Assembly (NCBI GenBank): GCA_900095095.1
Contig: FMBT01000117.1
Coordinates: 1-21,472, forward strand
DNA length: 21,472 nt
Direction of reading: 5' to 3'
From: Fragilariopsis cylindrus CCMP1102
Taxonomy: Eukaryota; Bacillariophyta; Bacillariophyceae; Bacillariales; Bacillariaceae
Every line of letters starts with the position of its first letter. The first letter of the stretch is position 1. Below the pieces are notes generated by a model. The model did no database searches. It had not been told where the DNA came from and worked only from the letters and a program-made list of their open reading frames with translations. This document shows positions 1 to 7,341 of this stretch, one piece after another. Made by a program: the position numbers and the translations under genes.

Positions 1-473
<473 letters not shown>

Positions 474-1667
474 ATTATTTTAATTTTAAATGAGTTTTGC
501 TTGATTGTTATATCTAGAAATTATTTCCTTTCCGTTAGTATTCTATATTCTGTAATAAGCAATCCACTGTATTCTCTCGTTCATTGAAAGCTTTCAGTCA
601 GATAAAGAAAGAGCTCTTACAAGTACAACAAACTAAGACTATATCTAATAGCAAAAGGCCTTTAGTGTGAATGGTGTACCGGCTTCAGTAAATTGCAACG
701 TTGCTTATTGCCGTATCTGTTAATAGTAGTAGGTAGTGATATCAGTAGGAATTTTATGCTCACTTCAGCTCAGTACTAGTAGTAATTGGCGCGCAACGGA
801 GCGCGCCAACAATTTACAGCAATGATCATGATGTGTAAGAAGTATAGAAGAAGTACTATTCTACTACAGACCCTTACAAGTACTACAGTATAGCACCATA
901 TGGCTGATGTAAATCTAGCACCATGATGAAGGCTAGCAAAATTCTCCATCGGGTTAGACTAGCAGAGCGGCTGGGGTTGAATCAGCAATGATGAATGGTA
1001 GGGGAAAATTTAAATGATTTTATTGTTGTTGTCTAGATCAAATTGGGGGTAGATTATGATTCCTTAGTTCAATACATAGGTATTGCGTTTTTGAGGGATG
1101 ATGGTCCTGAAATTATTACACACTGTAAATTACTGTATAATGTAATGGCACAATAATGGATGAATTTATCTGGGTAGGGGCAAAAATGTATGTGAGCTCA
1201 TTCAATGCTAGCACTACTACTTTGTAGCATCGCATATCAGCTGGTGGTTGCAGTGGTGTATACCATCTTGTTTGCATTGTGTTAAGGTATTTGATAGGAA
1301 ATGATCCAGTTATATGTCTACTAAAGATTACAAAAGCTTTGTCACTTGATACAGCAGCTATAAATTTGACCTACCATGAGAGATCATCTCTGAGTATGAC
1401 AATTTTTAGCCAAGGCAATATATGATATGTAGCCTACTGTATGGATCTTTCTCCTGAGAAAATATTGTTACTCCATCATAAGAAATGTATGGATTAGTAA
1501 GTACAGCTTCAAATAAAGTATGAGAATAAGATGATACTAGTTATATGTGGAAGTTCTATACAGCATATACACCACTACAATTTGTAATATGATATCAGAT
1601 ATCAAAAAATGTAGCATGTTTTGATTAAGCTTATAATGCTTCATACTAGTATAATATTGTAGAAACT
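474..1667. promoter_or_regulatory. AT-rich intergenic region upstream of UBC9
   Basis: About 1.2 kb with no convincing coding frame on either strand. The first few hundred bases next to 473 must hold the UBC9 promoter and 5' UTR, but I see no clear core element. The one distinct structure is the GC-rich hairpin at 786-809. The rest is AT-rich, unstructured sequence up to the AAC microsatellite where the retrotransposon begins. Confidence 0.5.
786..809. repeat. GC-rich perfect hairpin
   Basis: TTGGCGCGC (786-794) and GCGCGCCAA (801-809) are exact inverted repeats of 9 bp around the 6-nt loop AACGGA. It stands out in an otherwise AT-rich intergenic stretch. Function is unknown; it is not followed by a T-run and is not next to a gene end. 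Confidence 0.8.

Positions 1668-1700
<33 letters not shown>
1668..1700 (+). repeat. (AAC)11 microsatellite at the 5' border of the retrotransposon
   Basis: Eleven perfect AAC units. Composition changes sharply here, from AT-rich intergenic DNA to GC-richer element sequence starting with GGCCCGAG. A matching AAC run lies at the element's 3' end (5640-5651). Confidence 0.95.
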
Positions 1701-1704
<4 letters not shown>

Positions 1705-2241
1705 GCCCGAGTACGCCGACGAACTGCGCTCTGTCCCGAGGCACGGGTGAACCACTGGAGTTTTTATGCCTGGATACCATTATCAGTAAAATGGCAGTCA
1801 AGGGTATGACAATAAAAGACTCCAGTTTCTGGGAGACATGCTATAAACACTCATCCGGTACCCTGTTTTGGCAAGACAGGCCTGCCTCATATCAGCCATT
1901 GTCGTCGACGCACTTGGACCCGATGACACTCATCCTTGTGTCCTGCACTTTCTTAAATTTTTTTTTTTGGGGGAGGAATAAATTGAAATCAAGTATCGAT
2001 CCTAGGGACGGCGGCCAAGAGGAACATACTAAACCCCTAATTAGGGGGGGTTTACAACGATTTGTGGTACCACTTAATTCAACAGAGGCGGCGTCCCTCT
2101 ACAGAATTTATTAACGGGTGTAACAGGTGTACCGGCGGGTACAGTGGAGGCACCGATGCTAGGGAATGGCACTACTAATATTAATATTAATATTAACGGT
2201 AGCAGTAATGTTACAATTAATCTTAATTCTAATGGCGGTAA
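1701..2241 (+). other. 5' region of the retrotransposon (5' UTR or N-terminal coding segment)
   Basis: One frame is open from the AAC repeat to a TAA at 2112-2114. A second, one base back, is open from 2078 to 2398 and contains an ATG at 2156 followed by an Asn-rich stretch. Neither has a recognised domain or a zinc knuckle. These frames could be an N-terminal extension of the polyprotein, broken by missing bases, or non-coding 5' UTR. Features inside are a T9/G5 homopolymer pair near 1960-1975 and a CCCCTAA/TTAGGGG palindrome at 2031-2053. Confidence 0.4.
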
Positions 2242-3213
2242 TGCTCACAGCGACCACCCTCCTCCTCCGGGGAGGATGCAGGCGCGACGGCAGTGGAACC
2301 ACCGGAGTCCCCTCCAGATACAACGGAGATATCGATCGGGACATGGAATATCCAAAACGGTAGAAATACTAGACTGGAGACAGCGCTGCGAGCGCTGAGT
2401 GTAGTGGGAGTGGATGTTTGTTTCTTGCAAGAAACAAAACTGACCGATGATATCTATACGCGATTTTCTTCTGACTATCACGTTTTGGCTACCAACGCTG
2501 TCAGCCGCACTCAGGGAGGAGTAGCTTTAGTCTACAGGGAATCGAATTATTGGCAAGTTGAATCAGCAATATTTCACGGACCTAACGTCATCTCGGCAGA
2601 GATTGTCAGCGGGAACAAGAGATACGGCATCGTTGGGGCCTATGTTCCACCGAAGGATACAACCACTTTAGTTCATATCGCAGCTGCGCTAGATCGCTTC
2701 CAACGTCGGAAGGATGTGATCCTGGTAGGCGACCTCAATATTGACCTCCATTCACCTGAATCGGAGCGAGATATGGAAATAGCACAGCTCGTGGCAGACG
2801 CCGGTTTGTACGATATGCACTACCACTTCAAGAAGGGCCCCCGACGGCGCTCTACTTGGCATCAGGAACGCGAGGGGAAGATTTTCTGGTCTCGACCGGA
2901 TTATTTTCTTTGCACGGATCGTCGATTGGTACGAAAGTACCGAATTTGCGATCCCCGCCACTACACTACTGACCACAAGCTGGTTTATAGTGTGATAAAC
3001 TCTGACAAACTCAAGGAGAACAAGAACTACCTCCAAGGTAGAACTCGGTTCCCCCACCGGACCCCCAAAATGGGCCCTTCAACGATGATGGACAGCTTGT
3101 GTCACGACATCGAGACGGCAGCTAAGCCGGCCCCAAGTGATAAACGAAGGGTCCCCGTAGCAGCTGGATCTCCGATGCGTCGTGGCGGATTGTGGACCAG
3201 AAGAATGCCCTAA
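2242..3213 (+). CDS. Retrotransposon APE-like (EEP) endonuclease domain
   Basis: This domain would nick the target DNA to prime reverse transcription. The expected catalytic blocks appear in order: GTWNIQNG (metal-site Asn), FLQETK (Glu), AYVPPKD, VGDLNIDL (Asp and Asn), SRPDYFL, and TTDHKLV (the Asp-His pair). All key residues are present, so the fold looks intact. The frame is open from 2242 to a TAA at 3211-3213 but has no ATG before the domain. Translation therefore probably comes from upstream as part of a longer polyprotein. The last 20 or so residues before the stop look unlike linker sequence, and the conserved linker continues in the next frame. This points to a frame break between about 3141 and 3160. 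Confidence 0.9.
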   Translation, partial: CSQRPPSSSGEDAGATAVEPPESPPDTTEISIGTWNIQNGRNTRLETALRALSVVGVDVCFLQETKLTDDIYTRFSSDYHVLATNAVSRTQGGVALVYRESNYWQVESAIFHGPNVISAEIVSGNKRYGIVGAYVPPKDTTTLVHIAAALDRFQRRKDVILVGDLNIDLHSPESERDMEIAQLVADAGLYDMHYHFKKGPRRRSTWHQEREGKIFWSRPDYFLCTDRRLVRKYRICDPRHYTTDHKLVYSVINSDKLKENKNYLQGRTRFPHRTPKMGPSTMMDSLCHDIETAAKPAPSDKRRVPVAAGSPMRRGGLWTRRMP

Positions 3214-5546
3214 GCAGACTTCCGGGAAAGAATCAAGCTGAATACCGTCGCCTCGTCCGTCGTCTCAAAATCTCCCTCGCGGGGGACAGAAAACGGCGGT
3301 GCGCTGCAGCTGGTGCTGCAGCGGAGGCGGAACTTAGTGCAGGCAACACTAGGGAGGCTTGGCAAATCGTTCGGCGCTGGTATCACCACGCTGCTGGACG
3401 GCCTCCTCCACCATCCAGAGAAGACCTTACGAAGGTAACAAATGATCGTATCAACCTGTACTCGAAAGACTCACCACCAGAGTCTCTTCCGATACTTGTA
3501 GCTCCCTTTGATATTGATGATGTTGTTCCCGGAGCTTCCGAAATTGCTGATGCAGTTCGGAAATTGAGAAATGGAAAGGCTCCCGGGCCTTCCAAAGTTA
3601 GAGCAGAGAAGCTCAAGGAGTGGCTTCTCGACGCAACGAGGGAAGAGAACCCAGATCGAGAAAACTGGAACAGAGTGGTGAAGTTAGTTCAACTTTGTTT
3701 TAAGGAACGTCAAGTCCCTACCCAGTTGTCTTGGTCTACAGTGGTCCTTATCCCGAAGGGCGGTGGTGACTACCGGGGGATTGGCCTCCTGGAAATTGTT
3801 TGGAAAGTTATTGAGTCGATTATTAATCGCAGGATAGCAAGTAAGATACAATTCCATGACTCTCTGCACGGCTTTATTGCCAACAGGGGGACAGGTACCG
3901 CGTGCATTGAAGCAAAGCTACTGCAGCAACTGTCTGTGATGGTACAGAAAACTTTGTATTACGTCTTTATTGACCTACGCAAAGCCTATGATACTGTCGA
4001 TCGGGAGCGACTGTTGGAAATCTTGGCAGGATATGGAGTAGGCCCTAATATATTAGGACTACTCAAATTCTACTGGGATAACCAACGCTGCGTAGCCAGG
4101 ACGGGGAACTACCACGGATCAGTATTTATACCGGAACGTGGCGTAACCCAAGGAGGTATTGTATCTCCGGTCCTATTCAATGTACTCGTTGATGCAGTGG
4201 TTCGGAAATGGTTTGCTGACGTTATGGAGGATATGACGTCGGCAAATTCAGGACTGGAAGGTGATGCTATTAGTGATAGAACGTCACTGTTCTATGCTGA
4301 TGACGGTGCATTAGGGTCACGGGACCCAGAATGGTTACAGAATGCTACCCAGCATCTCTGTGACATTTTTCGCAATTGCACCGGTCTGAAGCCGAATACC
4401 ACCAAGACCGAAGTTATGATCTGCCATCCTGGAGAAATTCGGGATCGGTGTTCGATTGAAGGCTATAAACGCCGACATGAAGGCATCGGAGAGACTTACA
4501 ACAAACGAAGGTGCATCCGAGTGGTGTGCCCCGTTTGTGATGTGAGGCTTTCGGCAGGCTCCCTGAAATCTCACCTACGTACACAGCACGGAAGTGACTG
4601 TTCTGGCTCAATTATTGTCGAGCCAGCAACGTTAGCGCCCCGTGTGTACAAGCTCAGCTTCGTTCGAACGGCAAGGAATCCTCAGGAGAGGGTGCCTTGT
4701 CCAGTGAATGATTGTCATTATATGGCAAACTCAGCGTCTATCCTCAGACGTCATTTCTTTAACCGACACCCCACATTTAATTTGCATATAGAGCAGGACG
4801 GAAGCGTCCCTTGCTTTTGCAAGCTATGTGGGGTATCAGTTTCGTTACACTCACTACGTCGAGGCCATGAAGGCTCGAAAATGTGTAAGACCAATATTCG
4901 GAGGAATCAACAGCGGGAACGCAAGCATGCTGCTTCGGTAGCACAGGCTCGGGTTTTTACTATTGACGATATCGAACTGAAGAAGGTAGAGAACTTTAAG
5001 TACTTGGGACGTCAGATTTCTTCGCGGGATTCTGATTTCCCGGCGCTCTTTCTGAATCTCTCCAAGGCCCGAAAGCGCCTTGCTCGGATCTCTCGTTTAC
5101 TTGCGAGAGAAGGAGCTTCTCCAGAGGTTGGTGGGAAATTCTATGTGGCTGCGATATTATCTGTCTTGTTGTATGGATCGGAATCCTGGGTATGGTCTTT
5201 ACGTATGCTTCACACCGTACGGGGCTTTCATCATCGCGCGGCTCGGAATCTTGCAGGCAAGAGACCGAAACGACGACAGGATGGTACCTACGTGTACTGT
5301 CCTGCCGATGAAGCCATGAAGGCCTGTGGCCTGCTTCCTGTTCAAGTGTACATTGCACGGCGACGGAAGCATGCTCTCACCTACGTTGAAAAGAGACCAA
5401 TCTATGAGTTGTGTAAGACAACTCCGAGAAGTGCAGGTACTCCCTCCGGAACTCAGTTCTGGTGGGAGCAAGATCTATCCCATTGGATAGAACTTCAGAA
5501 GGATGAGTGCCCTGGAGCACGAGTGATCCAAGATGACAGAGTCTAG
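3144..5546 (+). CDS. Retrotransposon reverse transcriptase with C2H2/C2HC zinc-finger insertion
   Basis: This part copies element RNA into the nicked target. The frame is open from 3144 and has no ATG at its head; the linker WISDASWRIVDQKNAL is typical of the segment joining endonuclease to RT in LINEs, so it is fused upstream. RT blocks in order: VLIPKGGGDYRGIGLL, HGFIANRGTGTA, FIDLRKAYDTVDR (first catalytic Asp), GVTQGGIVSPVLFN, FYADDGAL (catalytic YADD, 4293-4304), and LKPNTTKTEVM. Three zinc fingers follow: CX2CX11HX4H (4527-4589), CX4CX12HX4H (4698-4769) and CX2CX12HX5C (4818-4886). The thumb-side motif VENFKYLGRQIS comes next (about 4986-5021), then a conserved C-terminal region. No restriction-like endonuclease or RNase H is evident after it. 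The stop is TAG at 5544. Confidence 0.92.
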   Translation, partial: TKGPRSSWISDASWRIVDQKNALSRLPGKNQAEYRRLVRRLKISLAGDRKRRCAAAGAAAEAELSAGNTREAWQIVRRWYHHAAGRPPPPSREDLTKVTNDRINLYSKDSPPESLPILVAPFDIDDVVPGASEIADAVRKLRNGKAPGPSKVRAEKLKEWLLDATREENPDRENWNRVVKLVQLCFKERQVPTQLSWSTVVLIPKGGGDYRGIGLLEIVWKVIESIINRRIASKIQFHDSLHGFIANRGTGTACIEAKLLQQLSVMVQKTLYYVFIDLRKAYDTVDRERLLEILAGYGVGPNILGLLKFYWDNQRCVARTGNYHGSVFIPERGVTQGGIVSPVLFNVLVDAVVRKWFADVMEDMTSANSGLEGDAISDRTSLFYADDGALGSRDPEWLQNATQHLCDIFRNCTGLKPNTTKTEVMICHPGEIRDRCSIEGYKRRHEGIGETYNKRRCIRVVCPVCDVRLSAGSLKSHLRTQHGSDCSGSIIVEPATLAPRVYKLSFVRTARNPQERVPCPVNDCHYMANSASILRRHFFNRHPTFNLHIEQDGSVPCFCKLCGVSVSLHSLRRGHEGSKMCKTNIRRNQQRERKHAASVAQARVFTIDDIELKKVENFKYLGRQISSRDSDFPALFLNLSKARKRLARISRLLAREGASPEVGGKFYVAAILSVLLYGSESWVWSLRMLHTVRGFHHRAARNLAGKRPKRRQDGTYVYCPADEAMKACGLLPVQVYIARRRKHALTYVEKRPIYELCKTTPRSAGTPSGTQFWWEQDLSHWIELQKDECPGARVIQDDRV

Positions 5547-5651
5547 TATAGGACTCAGGCTCTGCGGCAGGTGCAGTCATGTGCTCACCGACAGTTCCGC
5601 AGCCTGCGACTATATGGAGACCAGAACAGAACAGAACAGAACAACAACAAC
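5547..5651 (+). other. Retrotransposon 3' UTR: stem-loop and (AGAAC)4-(AAC) tail
   Basis: The short 3' UTR folds into a nested stem-loop. AGG (5557-5559) pairs with CCT (5603-5605), CTGCGG (5562-5567) with CCGCAG (5597-5602), and GGTG (5570-5573) with CACC (5586-5589). Then come four AGAAC units (5623-5642) and AAC repeats (5640-5651). LINE RTs commonly recognise a 3' stem-loop and a short repeat tail, so this is the likely template-recognition end. That role is inferred. Confidence 0.65.
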
Positions 5652-5767
5652 AGAAAGAACTGAAAAGAGTTACTGCTATGGTTTGAATGTTGCACTATCT
5701 AATTTTTATTCGTTAAAATTAACGGAGTACTCTCCTAGCTACTATAGCACTCGTCTTGATTGAAGCC
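5652..5767. other. Short intergenic gap, retrotransposon to SOD 3' end
   Basis: About 116 AT-rich bases of host DNA between the AAC tail and the SOD stop codon. It should hold the SOD 3' UTR and polyadenylation signals on the minus strand. No gene is seen. Confidence 0.4.
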
Positions 5768-6802
5768 TTAGACAGAAACACCTTTGTGATTCTTAATGAC
5801 ATATTCGCAATTTGCCAGAAACTTTGTCCCAGTTAACAACGTTCCACCAATTGCTTACATACTCAGGTCGACGGTTCTGGTACTTCAAATAGTATGCGTG
5901 CTCCCAAACATCAAGTCCAAGAATTGGGAACTTGATTTCATCTGCGACACCCTTCATGAGAGGATTGTCTTGGTTGGGTGTTCCAACAATTTCTAACTTG
6001 GTACCAGCATTATTGGCGCATACCCAACCCATCCAGAACCGAAAACAGCACCAGGAGCAGCGGCGGCTTCAAACTTGGACTTCATTTCGTCCATAGATCC
6101 AAAGGATGAGTCAATAAGTTTTTCCAATTGAGCGGATGGCTTTGTTTTCTTAGCCTTGTCTGGTGAGGTCATCTCCTCCCAGAAAAATGCGTGATTGTAA
6201 TGACCACCACCCGAATTACGAACTGGACCAGCATCAAGGGCATTTTCCATAAGATCTAAAATAGGAAGTTCATCCTTGCCTTCCGTGGCCTATAAAGATA
6301 AAATTAAAATAAAGAGAGTTTATAAGTGACCAATTACACAAAATAACGCATAATAACACAACAAATACATGTCTACTTGAAGTATCTAAATCTTTGTTTA
6401 CTATGCGTAACGTACCTTATTAATGTTTGCAACGTACGTAGCATGATGTTTATCGTGATGAATCTTCATAGTTGGTGCATCAATAAATGGTTCTAATGCC
6501 TCGAAGGGGTAAGGAAGATCAGGAAGTTCATATGCATTGGCTAATGCCGGAACAACTAGAGCAGTTCCAACCGCAAGAGTCTTACTCATGGCTTCACGTC
6601 GGTTAGTGGTAACATCTAAAAATTCCAAAGGAAAAAAGAGAAGATCAAAGAGAAGATAACGTGAGTTTATTGTAAGACGATCGATCGTTAATATTATTGA
6701 ATGACGTCGTTGCTGGAACGCATACGCTTACGTACCAGGCTTAGGTGTGGGAGACCAAGCAGCAGCAGAGCCGATAACAAGGGAGGCGATGATAAACTTC
6801 AT
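5768..6802 (-). CDS. Manganese superoxide dismutase, plastid-targeted, three exons (two frame breaks)
   Basis: Converts superoxide to hydrogen peroxide and oxygen. Exons: 6802-6736, 6615-6416 and 6289-5768, all with GT-AG introns. Exon 1 encodes a signal peptide ([20 protein letters not shown]). Exon 2 begins with a twin-arginine-like segment (TTNRREAM, hydrophobic core, ALANA) before the SOD N-terminus [15 protein letters not shown]. Metal ligands are visible: His in MKIHHDKHH, His in [11 protein letters not shown], and Asp and His in [14 protein letters not shown] and TPNQDNPLM are Mn-type rather than Fe-type signatures. The frame breaks near 6024-6032 (one base missing after GSGWV) and near 5804-5814. 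With two bases missing at the second break, the tail runs to TAA at 5770-5768 and ends NHKGVSV; read as is, it stops at 5793. Either sequencing deletions or a decayed copy would explain this; the full set of ligands favours the first. Confidence 0.93.
6290..6415 (-). other. SOD intron 2
   Basis: The donor is GTACGT and the acceptor TTTATAG; 126 nt, phase 0, falling just after the YVANINK segment of the SOD N-terminal domain. Confidence 0.88.
6616..6735 (-). other. SOD intron 1
   Basis: The donor is GTACGT and the acceptor TTTTTAG; 120 nt, phase 1. It separates the ER signal-peptide exon from the twin-arginine segment. It contains the palindrome ACGATCGATCGT (6677-6688). Confidence 0.85.
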
Positions 6803-7341
6803 GGTGGCAATATTACTTTTTTAGTATGTGTAGGGGCACGAGAAATCAAAGACTACTATCGATAGAATAAATGTGAATGAAAGAGTTGAAGGTAAATTGA
6901 GAAGACCGTTCACTTCACTGTACAAGGTACAGTAACATTAGGCTCTGTCACTAACAGCTGCATGTTGCGTCATGATTATCGGCGGATACCGTTAGACAAG
7001 ATCTTTTCTCGATTTCATGTGATCATTCAAACACAAATAAAACACGCGCTTTTCAGTCATGAATTGATTTTTTGTCGAGTCCCGGACGGTTCATGTATTT
7101 TTCCGCGCCGTGACTGAAACTACTATCTGCTTTTTGCTTTTCTTTGTTAGCAAAAAAGATTCACAATGAAGAATGAAGACCCAACAGCCTTCACATAAAA
7201 AGTTACATGACACGACCACTCCAATAATAAGAAAGCAGGCAACAAACAACACACTTGTAGGATACTTGTACTTGTATCAATATATATATATCAGATTAGG
7301 GCACGCTGAGGAAATCATTAACTGCATGGGAAAGGATCGAC
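6803..7341. promoter_or_regulatory. Divergent intergenic region between SOD and RME-8
   Basis: 539 bp separating two genes transcribed away from each other, so it should hold both promoters and 5' UTRs. A TATATATATAT run at about 7281-7291 lies about 50 bp before the RME-8 ATG and could be a TATA-like element or simply 5' UTR. The palindrome CTATCGATAG (6856-6865) lies near the SOD side. No coding frame is convincing here. Confidence 0.5.

Larger units (their letters stand above)
1701..5651 (+). mobile_element. Non-LTR (LINE-type) retrotransposon, APE endonuclease class, with zinc fingers inserted in the RT
   Basis: The element carries an exonuclease-endonuclease-phosphatase domain followed by a reverse transcriptase with a YADD box. 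It has no terminal repeats, a short 3' UTR and a simple-repeat tail, which is the layout of a LINE that copies itself by target-primed reverse transcription. Coding frames step down by one base three times along its length (near 2078-2114, 2242-2290 and 3141-3213). A single polyprotein of roughly 1,280 codons with three missing bases would explain this. The length and the 5' junction directly after AAC repeats suggest a full or nearly full copy. No target-site duplication can be seen because both flanks are AAC repeats. The clade cannot be settled without a tree. Confidence 0.9.

Noticed and set aside
953..996. tRNA-like A-box (TAGCAGAGCGG) and B-box-like GGTTGAATC
   Set aside because: The two boxes are only a few bases apart and no cloverleaf or anticodon arm can be drawn. 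Not a tRNA; at most a chance match.
1702..1809. ATG-started 35-codon frame (MARVRRRTALCPEARV...) at the start of the retrotransposon
   Set aside because: Too short, no known motif, and it ends before any longer frame. The neighbouring frame is open for over 400 bases and is the better candidate.
1701..2114. Possible separate ORF1 protein of the retrotransposon
   Set aside because: No zinc knuckle, coiled coil or RRM can be seen, and the frame overlaps the next by a one-base step. Recorded only as a 5' region.
3144..3213. Programmed -1 frameshift between endonuclease and RT
   Set aside because: No clear X-XXY-YYZ slippery heptamer with a following pseudoknot, and host genes nearby show the same kind of one-base break. 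A missing base is simpler.
6677..6708. ACGATCGATCGT palindrome and CRE-like TGACGTC as SOD promoter sites
   Set aside because: Both lie inside SOD intron 1 and such short palindromes occur by chance. No further support.
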